Origin: an uncultured Sphaerochaeta sp.
Lineage (GTDB): Bacteria; Spirochaetota; Spirochaetia; Sphaerochaetales; Sphaerochaetaceae
DNA: 64,000 nucleotides
Assembly: GCF_963676285.1 (NCBI RefSeq)
Contig: NZ_OY781063.1
Span: forward strand, 2,108,001-2,172,000
Direction of reading: 5' to 3'
Below, in pieces: positions 8,871 through 17,655 of the stretch. Position 1 is the stretch's first letter. The number at the start of each line of letters is the position of its first letter. Under the pieces are notes generated by a model. It was not told where the DNA came from, did not search any database, and worked only from the letters and a program-made list of their open reading frames with translations. The position numbers were made by a program, and so were the translations under genes.

Positions 8871-9544
8871 GTATTTTTACCTTCGCCCTAAGGGAGAATC
8901 TTCGTCAGAGATTAACACTTCCCTTGCTGTTCCTCTTCCCTCTGGTCCTCCTTCTGGTCCCCAGCATGCCTGGTTCCTTGCCGATGTCTTTCAGTCTTTT
9001 TGGGTTGCTTAACTTCTACTCAGCATTCCTCTTGGTACGTACCGTTGCTGAAGACAGGATGCGGGGAGTGTTGGTGAGAATTGCTTCTTCTCCCATCAGT
9101 CATGCACACTATCTCACCAGTCATCTAGCAGCCGGTTCTCTGTTGCTAATTGCCCAAAGCTTGGTGCTCATTATTGCCTCGCTCATCGTACATGGGAGTA
9201 ATACAACCAATTACTTGTTGCTCTTCATCCTCTATAGTGCATACAGCGTCATGACCCTTTCATTCTCTTTGGCGTGGAATACCATGTTTCGCTCCTATAC
9301 TACGAGTTTTGCCCTCTTCAGTGGAGTAGGTTCTATTCTCTGCCTTGTCAGTGGACTTACCTTTCCTCTTCGCTTCCTTCCTCCTGCTATGCAACGAATG
9401 GTCCGAGTGCTGCCTACATACTGGCTTGCCCATGGCCTAGAAGCCCTCAATGAGCAAGCTGGTGCTTCTCTGCTGCTCGCTGTTGTGATACTCTTGATAT
9501 TTGCAGGGATATTTCTCTTGGTAGGAAGTAGAAGGAGGCTGTAG
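8867..9544 (+). CDS. ABC-2 type transporter permease
   Basis: 225 residues with about six hydrophobic helices. The segment LLVRTVAEDRMRGVLVRIASSPISHAHYLTSHLAAG matches the ABC-2 permease loop after helix 2 and is the counterpart of the equivalent loop in the previous protein. The start overlaps that gene's stop (ATGA), so translation is coupled. It is likely the second half of a heterodimeric exporter. Confidence 0.87.
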   Translation: MSIFTFALRENLRQRLTLPLLFLFPLVLLLVPSMPGSLPMSFSLFGLLNFYSAFLLVRTVAEDRMRGVLVRIASSPISHAHYLTSHLAAGSLLLIAQSLVLIIASLIVHGSNTTNYLLLFILYSAYSVMTLSFSLAWNTMFRSYTTSFALFSGVGSILCLVSGLTFPLRFLPPAMQRMVRVLPTYWLAHGLEALNEQAGASLLLAVVILLIFAGIFLLVGSRRRL

Positions 9545-9550
9545 GGTCTT

Positions 9551-10645
9551 GTGGATAGAAGCATAAACATAGAGAGCAAGCACCTCTTTCGGATTGTCCT
9601 GGGTGTGTTGCTGTCTCTTGTGTTCTTTCTGCGTTACCCCATGATGGATCCTCCCTTGCTTCTGGTCTTCCTCTTGGTAGTCTTCTCTCTGATGCTTCGA
9701 TGGCGATTCTCGTTTTCTCCTGCCTGGATGCTCATTGATGCCTCCTTATTGACGATGCTCTCTCTCTCCTTGCCTGAGGCAACCCTCTTGCTCTCGCTCT
9801 ATCTTTTCTATTTTGCATCACATAGGAATTTGCTTTTCTGTATTCCCTTTGCAGTATATTTGGTAGTAGTCCTTCAGGGGTATGAGCTGCTTGTCCCGCT
9901 CTTCTCACTGCTCCTTGGAGCCCTCGTGGGAGTATGGGAGCTGGAGCGGATGCAACTGATAAAAGAAGCTGACGAGTATCGGCTGAGAACCCACCATCTG
10001 GAAGCAGAGACGGAGCATCTGCTCTTGGATTATGCCGATGCCCAGTATCTCTCCCGTCTTCAGGAGCGGGAGCAAATTGCCCAGATCCTGCATGACAGCT
10101 TGGGGCATGAGTTGACTGCAGCTCATCTGAGCGTGAAAGCCCTCGATATGCTCCTTGAGCGGGGTGATGTTGAGAAGGCGAAGGTGAGCCAAGAGAAGAT
10201 TGAACAGCGACTCTCCTCTGCATTGGCACAACTCAAGCTTGCGGTCAGGCAACTGGAACCGGATGAAAAACAAGTGGAGCAATCCATTGCCAGGCTCTTT
10301 AAGGAGTTTGTCTACCCGGTCCAGTATACGATTCGAGGGGATGTATCTCTTGTCCCTCCTGCGTTGCAACAGATACTGCATTCTGCAATCAAGGAAGCGC
10401 TTACCAATGTGGCAAAGCATGCAAATCCCTCGAAGGTTTCTGCCTCCCTCGATGTCAATGCCACCTTGGTGCAACTGGCCATGGAGAATGATGGGATTAT
10501 AGGACAGAAGAGCTCCAGGACAGGAAATGGCCTACGCTATTTGAGGCGGAGGGTGGAACGCATGGGAGGAAGTATGTCGATTCAAAAAGGAGAGCAGTTC
10601 AAGTTGCTGATATCCATTCCAGTAAGGGGAGAATTTGGACTATGA
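9551..10645 (+). CDS. NarL-type sensor histidine kinase (HisKA_3/HATPase)
   Basis: 364 residues. The N-terminal ~135 residues contain four to five hydrophobic helices with very short loops, so the sensor detects a signal in or at the membrane. A coiled coil at ~140-170 leads to the HisKA_3 dimerisation domain, whose phospho-acceptor His is in ILHDSLGHELTAAH. The ATPase domain has an N-box KEALTNVAKHA and a G-box GNGLRYL. The start is GTG, downstream of AGGAGG near the previous stop; the stop overlaps the response-regulator start by 4 bases. This layout, an intramembrane-sensing kinase next to an ABC-2 exporter, resembles LiaS/BceS- and DesK-like envelope stress systems; the signal is inferred, not shown. 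Confidence 0.92.
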   Translation: MDRSINIESKHLFRIVLGVLLSLVFFLRYPMMDPPLLLVFLLVVFSLMLRWRFSFSPAWMLIDASLLTMLSLSLPEATLLLSLYLFYFASHRNLLFCIPFAVYLVVVLQGYELLVPLFSLLLGALVGVWELERMQLIKEADEYRLRTHHLEAETEHLLLDYADAQYLSRLQEREQIAQILHDSLGHELTAAHLSVKALDMLLERGDVEKAKVSQEKIEQRLSSALAQLKLAVRQLEPDEKQVEQSIARLFKEFVYPVQYTIRGDVSLVPPALQQILHSAIKEALTNVAKHANPSKVSASLDVNATLVQLAMENDGIIGQKSSRTGNGLRYLRRRVERMGGSMSIQKGEQFKLLISIPVRGEFGL

Positions 10646-11253
10646 GGATTCTTTTGGTCGATGATGATGCATTGGTATTGGAGAGTTTGGAGATTTTGCT
10701 CTCTGGTGATTCCCATTTGCAGATTGTAGGAGCCCTTTCCCATGGAGCAGAAGCACTCTCCTTCCTTGAGCATACCCAGGTTGATGTAATCTTACTTGAT
10801 ATCCAGATGCCGGTAATGGATGGTATCGAGGCAGCCCAGAGAATCCGAAGCAAGTACCCGAAGGTCAAGATATTGATGCTTACCACCTTTGCAGACTATC
10901 GGACGCTTCACCGCTGTCTGGAAGCCGGCGCCAGTGGGTTTCTCCTAAAGAGTGATGATACTGAGAAGCAGATCATGACGATCAAGGCAGTGTATCAGGG
11001 GTTGCCTGTGATCAGCGAGCAGGCTCTCAAGCAGTTCTCCGAGCAACAGATGTTCTCCTCTCTCAGTAATCGGGAGAACGAGGTGCTCTTGCAAGTTGCC
11101 CAAGGGCTTAGCAACAAGGAAATTGCCGACAGGCTCTGTTTAAGTGAGGGGACGGTTCGTAACTGTATATCAGTGATGCTGGAGAAGTTGGGATTGCGTG
11201 ACCGTACCCAACTTGCCATCTCTTATTGGCAAAGAAAGAGTGAGGGGAGGTAA
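10642..11253 (+). CDS. NarL/FixJ-family response regulator
   Basis: 203 residues. The receiver domain (~1-120) has the acidic pair in LLVDDDALV, the phospho-acceptor Asp in ILLDIQMPVMDG and the conserved Lys in FLLKSDD. The LuxR-type helix-turn-helix (~140-200) reads LSNRENEVLLQVAQGLSNKEIA followed by GTVRNCISVMLEKLG. It is the cognate partner of the preceding kinase and probably controls the exporter operon. The Crp-like palindrome at 7139-7154 is one candidate target but could belong to another regulator. Confidence 0.94.
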   Translation: MRILLVDDDALVLESLEILLSGDSHLQIVGALSHGAEALSFLEHTQVDVILLDIQMPVMDGIEAAQRIRSKYPKVKILMLTTFADYRTLHRCLEAGASGFLLKSDDTEKQIMTIKAVYQGLPVISEQALKQFSEQQMFSSLSNRENEVLLQVAQGLSNKEIADRLCLSEGTVRNCISVMLEKLGLRDRTQLAISYWQRKSEGR

Positions 11254-11254
11254 G

Positions 11255-11434
11255 ATGCGCGATATCATTATCTTGGTTGCTGTCTACCTGGTAGCAGCGG
11301 TCTTAGCGATTTTTGGGATTCTCGGACTTCTCAAGCATCATACACCAGCTACTAAGAAACCTGTCCAGGAAAAGGTGTCCAGTGAAGACATGCTCTATGG
11401 TTGGGGGAAAGAAGAAGAGGAAAAGAAATCATGA
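11255..11434 (+). CDS. small single-pass membrane protein
   Basis: 59 residues. The ATG at 11255 follows an excellent GGGGAGG site directly behind the response-regulator stop. Residues 3-26 form one hydrophobic helix; the rest is charged and ends in a Glu/Lys-rich tail. It resembles no family I can name. Operon position suggests an accessory to the exporter or kinase, or simply a short envelope protein. The stop overlaps the esterase start by 4 bases. Confidence 0.65.
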   Translation: MRDIIILVAVYLVAAVLAIFGILGLLKHHTPATKKPVQEKVSSEDMLYGWGKEEEEKKS

Positions 11435-12099
11435 AGACACTATTTCTCCTTGGAGATTCCACCTGTGCCCCCAAGGAGGATGACAAACGCCCTGAAACTG
11501 GGTGGGGAATGTTCATTGACAGCTATATCGACTCTTCCTGGGGTGTGACCAATCTTGCCCTGAATGGACGGAGTACCAAGTCCTTCCTTGAGGAAGGAGT
11601 CTTTGACCAATGCCTTGGAGCATTGGAAGCCGGTGATTATGTATTCATCCAGTTTGGCCATAATGACAGCAAGAAGGACAAGGAGCGATACACCGAGCCT
11701 TGGTCAACCTTCCAGGGAAATCTTGCCTGTATGGCTGAGTCGGTACTCTCTAAGCATGCAACTCCCGTCTTCCTTACCCCCATTGCTCGTAGGCGATTCC
11801 TCCCAGATGGTAGCCTTGTTCGCACCCATGGTGAGTACCCGCATGCGATGCTCTCCCTCTGCCAGGCAAGGGGCTATGCCTGTATTGATATGCATAAGAC
11901 AACATGCTCCCTGCTTGAGCAGATGGGAGAGGAAGATTCCAAGGAGTTGTTTCTCCACCTCAAGGCAGGCGAACACCCAAACTATCCGGAGGGTGTTGCT
12001 GACGATACCCATCTGAATGAAAAAGGGGCAAGGGTAGTCTGCTCCTTGATCATCTCATTGTTGAAAGAGAAATACCCGAAATTTCCCTTTCTTGGTTAG
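11431..12099 (+). CDS. SGNH/GDSL hydrolase, rhamnogalacturonan acetylesterase-like (CE12)
   Basis: 222 residues. Block I GDSTCAP holds the nucleophile Ser, block III is FGHNDSKKD, and block V DDTHLNEKGA carries the Asp-His pair; together these are the four SGNH blocks in the arrangement of CE12 pectin acetylesterases. No signal peptide is evident, so it acts in the cytoplasm, probably de-acetylating imported oligosaccharides. The ATG at 11431 overlaps the stop of the small membrane protein. The next genes encode a uronate-type lyase, consistent with pectin-derived sugar use, although the operon link to the exporter may be coincidental. Confidence 0.88.
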   Translation: MKTLFLLGDSTCAPKEDDKRPETGWGMFIDSYIDSSWGVTNLALNGRSTKSFLEEGVFDQCLGALEAGDYVFIQFGHNDSKKDKERYTEPWSTFQGNLACMAESVLSKHATPVFLTPIARRRFLPDGSLVRTHGEYPHAMLSLCQARGYACIDMHKTTCSLLEQMGEEDSKELFLHLKAGEHPNYPEGVADDTHLNEKGARVVCSLIISLLKEKYPKFPFLG

Positions 12100-12185
12100 A
12101 GATAGTAAAATCGACCCTCTATACTTTTCTCATTACCCATTTTCCTCTACGATAGAGCGAATATTGAAGCAGAGGAGTGAGTCGT

Positions 12186-12479
12186 TTGGAATCCAAAGCA
12201 ATTGTACTTGACCCAAAAGACAACGTGGCAACCTGTATGCGTGGCGCAAGAGCTGGGCAGTGTGTCTCTTGTCTGGGAATTTGTGAGCAAATCGTTACCT
12301 GTGTCCAGGATATTCCCCCCTATCATAAGATAGCACTGTATGCTATCTCCAAGGGAAATCCTGTCTATAAATACGGGGAGGTCATTGGTTTGGCCACAGA
12401 AAATATTCCACAAGGGGCTTGGGTGTCAGATGCCAATATCCGGGGTGCCAGCAGGAATTATGAGACTGAACTACTGTGA
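12186..12479 (+). CDS. UxaA family lyase, small SAF-domain subunit
   Basis: About 97 residues covering a SAF domain with the conserved KYGEVIGLATENIPQGAWV strand near the C-terminus. In E. coli UxaA this domain is the N-terminus of one polypeptide; here it is separate, as in split altronate dehydratases and the SuyA subunit of sulfolactate lyase. The TTG at 12186 is preferred because GAGGAG lies 8 bases upstream; a GTG at 12177 overlaps that site. The stop almost abuts the large subunit. Substrate is either altronate/galactarate or sulfolactate. Confidence 0.8.
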   Translation: MESKAIVLDPKDNVATCMRGARAGQCVSCLGICEQIVTCVQDIPPYHKIALYAISKGNPVYKYGEVIGLATENIPQGAWVSDANIRGASRNYETELL

Positions 12480-12493
12480 ATAAAGGTAAAGAG

Positions 12494-13654
12494 ATGGAAT
12501 TTTTGGGATATAAGCGAGCAGAGGGCAGGGCAGGGGTGCGAAACCATGTTTTGATTCTTCCCACCTGCGGATGCAGCAGTGAGACTGCCCGTATCGTGGC
12601 AAGCCAAGTACAGGGAAGCATCAACGTGATCATCAATACCGGCTGTGCTGATGTAGAGGCCAATACTGAGCTGACCCAACGAGTCTTAACTGGATTTGCA
12701 CTTCACCCAAACGTGTATGCTGTGGTTATCATTGGGCTTGGTTGTGAGACAGTAGGACATGATGAGCTTCATAAAAAGCTGAAGGCAGAGACCAGTAAAC
12801 CCATTGTCTCCTTCGGTATCCAGGAGGAAGGAGGCACAGCAAAGACTATCGCAAAAGCGGTCCCTGCGGCGAGGGCTCTTGTCAGTGAAGCCAGCGCTCA
12901 ATCCCGTGTTCCCTGTCCCATCAGTGACTTGCTTCTCGGCCTTGAGTGTGGTGGTAGTGATGCCACCAGTGGCATTGCAGCCAATCCTGCACTTGGTGAA
13001 GTATGTGACACCTTGATTGACCTAGGGGCTTCAACGATGCTCTCGGAGACCATTGAGTTCATAGGTGCAGAGCACATACTTGCAAATCGGGCCATCAATA
13101 AGGAAGTGCATAACCAGATCATCCAGATCTGTCGAGACTATGAGGAACACCTCGCTGCTGCCGGTCAGGATTGCCGGGCAGGACAGCCTACCCCTGGAAA
13201 TAAGGAAGGTGGTCTCTCTACCCTGGAAGAGAAAAGCCTTGGGTGCATCAAGAAGGGCGGAACCCGTCCTATCGTGGAAGTGCTCCAGGAAGGGGTACGT
13301 CCAACCAAGAGTGGTTCCCTGATCATGGATACCCCGGGTTATGATGTAGCATCGGTCACCATGATGGTTGCAGGTGGTTGCCAGCTGGTAGCCTTCACTA
13401 CCGGACGAGGAACCCCCACCGGTATTGCCTTGGCTCCTGTGCTCAAGATCACGGGAAACCGTGAGACCTACCACCACATGGAAGACAATATGGATGTGGA
13501 TGTGAGTGGCATTACCGAGGGTGAGTACTCCATCTCTGATGGCGCTGAGCGGATATTCAATGCAATTGTAGAGAGCGCAAACGGCAGAATGACCAAAGCT
13601 GAAGTCTATGGATTCAGCGATATCTGTATAGATCATATCTGCAGGTTTGTGTGA
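12494..13654 (+). CDS. UxaA family lyase, large catalytic subunit (altronate dehydratase or SuyB-like)
   Basis: 386 residues. Family blocks are clear: GRAGVRNHVLILPTCGCSS at the N-terminus, LLGLECGGSDATSG in the middle, and GGCQLVAFTTGRGTPTG in the C-terminal third. The conserved Cys, His and Glu residues of these blocks bind the catalytic metal. It pairs with the SAF subunit just upstream to remove water (or sulfite) from a sugar acid. Its length matches SuyB closely but also matches the C-terminal portion of UxaA, so the substrate is left open. The ATG at 12494 was chosen (AAAGG at 7 bases); a GTG at 12476 overlaps the previous stop. Confidence 0.85.
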   Translation: MEFLGYKRAEGRAGVRNHVLILPTCGCSSETARIVASQVQGSINVIINTGCADVEANTELTQRVLTGFALHPNVYAVVIIGLGCETVGHDELHKKLKAETSKPIVSFGIQEEGGTAKTIAKAVPAARALVSEASAQSRVPCPISDLLLGLECGGSDATSGIAANPALGEVCDTLIDLGASTMLSETIEFIGAEHILANRAINKEVHNQIIQICRDYEEHLAAAGQDCRAGQPTPGNKEGGLSTLEEKSLGCIKKGGTRPIVEVLQEGVRPTKSGSLIMDTPGYDVASVTMMVAGGCQLVAFTTGRGTPTGIALAPVLKITGNRETYHHMEDNMDVDVSGITEGEYSISDGAERIFNAIVESANGRMTKAEVYGFSDICIDHICRFV

Positions 13655-13674
13655 TACAATGCCTCTTTCTCTGA

Positions 13675-15444
13675 TCAGAACACGCGTATGGTAATGCTCT
13701 TCAAAGCAAGAGGAGCTTTATCAGCTCCCCCAGGGGGAAGCAGGAATACATCAACAATATGGAATCCAGGAGTCAGGATCGATCCAGGTATCATGGTCTC
13801 AAATGGTGATCTAAGGTTTCTACTGCTCTCTCCGCCCACAATTTCACCTTGGTGTCTAAGAGCCAAATTGACTCCGTATTGTGCAGTAGCTTCATCATTG
13901 AATGTCACGATAAGGGGAATTGATTCACCTTGTGGTGAATTAAGAGATGTCGATGATGGCGCTACCAGTCTTAGGTTCCAATCAACTCCAGAAGCATCGA
14001 AAGGTTCAACCGTGACCGTGAATGTAATAGTATCTAAGGGTATGTCTCCTGGTTCCATCAGGCTATAGGAGAAGGTATGATCTCCTACCGGAAGTTCATC
14101 CGTGGAAATCCAGTCATAATAGGGTGAAGAGAGCCCGGCTGAGTCATAGCTCATTCCATAAAATTCATCGTTCAGCTGGGTGAGCATCCAAGATCCCATC
14201 TGGTTTGCTGCGTAGGCATCAAACTCCAGAGTAACCGGGATACCTTCTCCTTCCATGACCCGGAAGGAATCCTTCTCAGGCTCTACCCTGGTGAGAGTCC
14301 AATCGACACTACTTGGGTCAAAAGGTGGTTCTTCCTCAACAAGCTCTTCTCCCAGAGGAATACTGTAACTGTACTCAAGAGAGAGAATTTCTCCTTGCTC
14401 ATGAGTCCTGACAATAAATCCCATACCCTCCCCAAACCACTCTTGACGAATGAAGAGCCAAGTATCTCCTTGTCCTGTATGATATTTCTCTGGTGCATTG
14501 TCATTGAGCAGTATGTCCAAGGCCTGTTCAAACAGTGAGGCCTGTTTATCACCTGAGAGAGTGAATGAAGGATTCATATCCCCAATTACCACTGGTTCTC
14601 CAAGGGCTGCTTCAATGCTTCCAAACAGGTAAACCTCTTCTTCTGTTTCATAAGCGTGGATGGTAAGGGTCGATGTGTACTCATACCCATCAGAATCTAT
14701 CTCCTCTGTAGTAATCCAGGCCTTTGTCCAGTTACCATCCCATATCTGTGGGAGGATGGGGTTTTCAACAGCTTGCGCTTTCAACGTGTAGGAGAGATTC
14801 TCAAAGAGGGTCTGTTCCATGTAGTGCATGATTGATTCCGTAGTCTGGCACCCCTCATGCTGGTCGACTTGGTGGAGGGGTGTCATGCTTCCTCTCAGTT
14901 CTGGAAGTTCCATTTGAAAATCATACTCATGGGTGGCTGAAGAGATATGTCCGGCCTCATCAGTCTCGATAATCCATACTTCAACATCACCAAAGAACTC
15001 ATCACGTACAAAATACCATGTGTTGCCTTTGTTACAGTATCCTTCGGAGAAATAATTGCCATCAACGAGATAGAGGAATGACTGGAACAGCTCAGCATCC
15101 TCATCAGATCTCAGCAGGTAACTTGGGCGGACCGATTTTATGAACGAAGAAGAGGTTAAATAATCCTCGGCACCCCCAAAGGATTGAATGGAATTTCCCT
15201 CTGGTACGAACAGGGCAGATGATTCTAAGGCAACGCTTCCATCATGGAGCAGCAATTCAATTGAACCTGCATACACGGTTGCAGAAGATATTTCCTGAAA
15301 AACAGGTCCAGGGAAGGCCATTTCATAGTAACTGGTTTTTGAGGACTCAATGGCTGATTCCACCATCTCCAAAGCCCCAGCCGATAGACTAGATGTCAGG
15401 ATAATGAAAATAAAAAGAAGAAATCCTTGTCTCAATTGTTTCAT
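13675..15444 (-). CDS. secreted protein with duplicated N-terminal modules and two Ig-like C-terminal modules
   Basis: 589 residues, no recognised family. An N-terminal signal peptide (~1-24, ending in SLSAGA) predicts export. Two related ~180-residue units follow: each has a segment ending in G(N/D)TW(Y/L)F(V/I)R(D/Q)E(F/W)FG and a strand of the type GHISSATHEYDF or GEILSLEYSYSI. The last ~220 residues contain two tandem beta-sandwich-like units, each opening with F-D-x-S-x-V-D-W. The ATG at 15444 has GGAG 8 bases upstream; codons further upstream lack a site. It is convergent with the UxaA genes and divergent from manC. Likely periplasmic or surface-exposed. Confidence 0.7.
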   Translation of the reverse strand: MKQLRQGFLLFIFIILTSSLSAGALEMVESAIESSKTSYYEMAFPGPVFQEISSATVYAGSIELLLHDGSVALESSALFVPEGNSIQSFGGAEDYLTSSSFIKSVRPSYLLRSDEDAELFQSFLYLVDGNYFSEGYCNKGNTWYFVRDEFFGDVEVWIIETDEAGHISSATHEYDFQMELPELRGSMTPLHQVDQHEGCQTTESIMHYMEQTLFENLSYTLKAQAVENPILPQIWDGNWTKAWITTEEIDSDGYEYTSTLTIHAYETEEEVYLFGSIEAALGEPVVIGDMNPSFTLSGDKQASLFEQALDILLNDNAPEKYHTGQGDTWLFIRQEWFGEGMGFIVRTHEQGEILSLEYSYSIPLGEELVEEEPPFDPSSVDWTLTRVEPEKDSFRVMEGEGIPVTLEFDAYAANQMGSWMLTQLNDEFYGMSYDSAGLSSPYYDWISTDELPVGDHTFSYSLMEPGDIPLDTITFTVTVEPFDASGVDWNLRLVAPSSTSLNSPQGESIPLIVTFNDEATAQYGVNLALRHQGEIVGGESSRNLRSPFETMIPGSILTPGFHIVDVFLLPPGGADKAPLALKSITIRVF

Positions 15445-15668
15445 AGCTATACTCCATGTACATTGCATCATGCACTGTGGTGCATCGATCAATTAGTTTC
15501 ATGATGAGTCGTGGTAGAAATTTCTGAATTACTGACTCTGAGTGTACAGGAGGTTTATCGACAACACGAGTTTCCTACCACGGCATGGAATTAAATCCTG
15601 TAAAAATATCGTTTGTTTTTCCCTCTTCTACTTGTCATATGGAAAGCATGAAAAGTGTCAATTGTTGC
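15445..15668. other. divergent intergenic region, no gene seen
   Basis: Part of a 315-base gap between two divergent genes. No convincing ORF. It contains the hairpin ATGCAC-TGTG-GTGCAT (15470-15485), an 8-bp inverted repeat CGTGGTAG (15510-15517) / CTACCACG (15575-15582), and the left arm GGAAAGCA (15641-15648) of an inverted repeat whose right arm (15666-15673) enters the manC promoter. Confidence 0.5.
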
Positions 15669-15697
15669 TTTCCAATAAGGGGAAGCTGTCCTATGAT
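15669..15697 (+). promoter_or_regulatory. predicted promoter for manC
   Basis: TTTCCA (15669-15674), 17 bases, TATGAT (15692-15697). The expected start point is ~56 bases upstream of the ATG at 15760. The -35 overlaps the right arm of the GGAAAGCA/TGCTTTCC inverted repeat, a possible operator. Confidence 0.4.
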
Positions 15698-15759
15698 GGA
15701 GTCATCATACGCCTTGAACACCAAAAAGTGTTTCGAGGAAGAGGCAAGGAGAGACTTGG

Positions 15760-17073
15760 ATGCATATCGTACTACTGTCTGGAGGATCGGGAAAACGGCT
15801 TTGGCCACTTTCAAATGAGGTGCGATCGAAGCAATTCATCAAATTCTTCAAGAAAGAAGATGGTAGCTATGAATCCATGGTACAGCGGGTTCATCGCCAG
15901 ATCAGGAAGGTCGATCCAAACGCAACCATTACCATTGCAACTTCCAAGACACAGGTCTCAGCAATCCATAACCAGCTTGGAAAGGATGTTGGTATTTCCG
16001 TAGAACCCTGCCGTCGTGACACCTTTCCTGCCATTGCACTTGCTGCTGCCTATATGCACGATGTGCAGAATGTAGGGGAGAAGGAGGCTGTGGTTGTCTG
16101 TCCTGTGGACCCGTTTGTGGACGATGCGTATTTCTCCATGCTCGAGCAAGTGGGAAAGCAAGCAGAGAAGGGTGAGTCGAATTTGGTTCTCTTGGGTATT
16201 GAACCTACCTATCCAAGTGAGAAGTATGGGTACATCATTCCCTCTGATGGCAATTCTGTAAGCAGAGTCTCTACCTTCAAGGAAAAACCAGATGCTGCAA
16301 CCGCAGAGACCTATATCTCCTCTGGGGCTCTCTGGAATGCAGGGGTCTTCGCGTTCCGCTTGGGCTATCTGCTGGAAACAGCTCACATGCTCATTGATTT
16401 TTCGGATTACCATGATCTGTTTGCAAAGTACGAAAACCTTACCAAAATCAGCTTTGACTATGCTGTGGTCGAGAAGGAATCAGAAATCCAGGTGATGCGG
16501 TATGATGGTATGTGGAAGGATCTTGGTACATGGAACACGCTCAGTGAATCCATGAGCGAGCCTATTGTCGGCATCGGTGAGATGGATAAATCTTGCACAG
16601 ATGTGCAGATCATCAATGAGCTGGACATCCCTGTTCTTGCAATGGGTCTACATGATGTCATTATCTGTGCAGGTGCAGAAGGGGTGCTTGTCTCTGATAA
16701 GGAGCGCTCGAGCCAGATCAAGCAGTACGTTGAATCCTTCAAGCAACCGATCATGTTCGCAGAGAAATCCTGGGGAAGCTTTCGCATCCTTGATGTCGGG
16801 AAGGAGAGCCTGACCATCAAGGCAATCCTTCAGGCGGGAGGGCAGATGCACTACCACAGCCATGGGCAACGTGATGAGGTGTGGACTGTCATTGGTGGGA
16901 AAGGGATTGTAGTCCTGGACGGTGAGAGGAGAACAGTTAAAGCTTCTGATGTAATATCCATCAAGAGAGGAGTCAAGCATACCATTATTGCCGAGACGGA
17001 ACTCACCTTGATTGAGGTACAACATGGAATTGATATCTCTGTAGAGGATAAGAAAGAATTCTCGCTTACCTAA
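15760..17073 (+). CDS. manC: mannose-1-phosphate guanylyltransferase / mannose-6-phosphate isomerase
   Basis: 437 residues in the bifunctional type II arrangement. The N-terminal nucleotidyltransferase opens with LLSGGSGKRLWPLSNEVRSK (GTP-binding loop) and includes the FKEKPD active-site block. The C-terminal cupin (~330-430) carries metal-binding histidines in HYHSHGQRDEVW and a GVKHTI strand. Together they make GDP-mannose from fructose-6-phosphate when a phosphomannomutase is present (not in this window). Slightly shorter than the usual ~470 residues. AAGGAG stands 9 bases before the ATG. It opens the exopolysaccharide region. Its stop overlaps the convergent lipoprotein gene by 4 bases. 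Confidence 0.9.
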   Translation: MHIVLLSGGSGKRLWPLSNEVRSKQFIKFFKKEDGSYESMVQRVHRQIRKVDPNATITIATSKTQVSAIHNQLGKDVGISVEPCRRDTFPAIALAAAYMHDVQNVGEKEAVVVCPVDPFVDDAYFSMLEQVGKQAEKGESNLVLLGIEPTYPSEKYGYIIPSDGNSVSRVSTFKEKPDAATAETYISSGALWNAGVFAFRLGYLLETAHMLIDFSDYHDLFAKYENLTKISFDYAVVEKESEIQVMRYDGMWKDLGTWNTLSESMSEPIVGIGEMDKSCTDVQIINELDIPVLAMGLHDVIICAGAEGVLVSDKERSSQIKQYVESFKQPIMFAEKSWGSFRILDVGKESLTIKAILQAGGQMHYHSHGQRDEVWTVIGGKGIVVLDGERRTVKASDVISIKRGVKHTIIAETELTLIEVQHGIDISVEDKKEFSLT

Positions 17074-17654
17074 AAGACACGAACTGCTCGTACAACCAAT
17101 AATTCTTCTTTTTCGACTTTACCCTGTACTCCATTGGAGAATCCTTGAGCCCAAGCCCGTTCCCCATCATAGGAGGAAGAACTCCAGTAGGCAAAACCCT
17201 CTCCACGGAAGGTGTCCCTATTGGTCCTTGCAAGGGCAGAGAACAAGAGGGAGAGTTCATCCTTTGAGGGGAGGAACCAGTCGTTGTAGCCACCGGCCAT
17301 AAGATTCGTACAGTACACAGCTGCTGTTTCGTTCCAGGCAGGGTCCTGCTCCACGAGCTCCTGTGTGTTGGTCTTTCCGCTTCCTAGATTGGTACTTGTC
17401 TCCACCTCGAGACCGGTTGTTCCCCACCTTGCCAACATCTCGGTATCTGCCGGGGCTGCCTCCATGTATTGCCAACCACCAGAGGCATCTCCCTTATCAA
17501 AGAACACCAATCCACCAGCTGGTCCCACGCTGCCTATTGTATAGGTTGCTTCCTCAGTGACCTTGTTGTCAGTGGTAGTGCATCCAGTTAAAACAAGCGT
17601 GATTACAACCACTAAAAATACTCCTGCCAGGCTTGTCCATCTGTCTCTTTGCAT
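17070..17654 (-). CDS. lipoprotein with Lcl-C/DUF1566 domain
   Basis: 194 residues. A hydrophobic N-terminus ends in the lipobox LVLTGC, so the mature protein is lipid-anchored at Cys. The C-terminal ~130 residues match the Lcl_C/DUF1566 pattern: GGYNDWFLPSKDELSLLF, YWSSSSYDGERAW, and a terminal VVRAVRVF. This domain occurs in surface adhesins and carbohydrate-binding proteins. The ATG at 17654 lies one base after the GGDEF gene's stop, so the two are cotranscribed; a GGTGGGG site precedes it. Function is probably surface binding; ligand unknown. Confidence 0.82.
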   Translation of the reverse strand: MQRDRWTSLAGVFLVVVITLVLTGCTTTDNKVTEEATYTIGSVGPAGGLVFFDKGDASGGWQYMEAAPADTEMLARWGTTGLEVETSTNLGSGKTNTQELVEQDPAWNETAAVYCTNLMAGGYNDWFLPSKDELSLLFSALARTNRDTFRGEGFAYWSSSSYDGERAWAQGFSNGVQGKVEKEELLVVRAVRVF

Positions 17655-17655
17655 G

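Noticed and set aside
9905..10474. 189-codon minus-strand frame opposite the histidine kinase
   Set aside because: Antisense to the HisKA_3/HATPase core.
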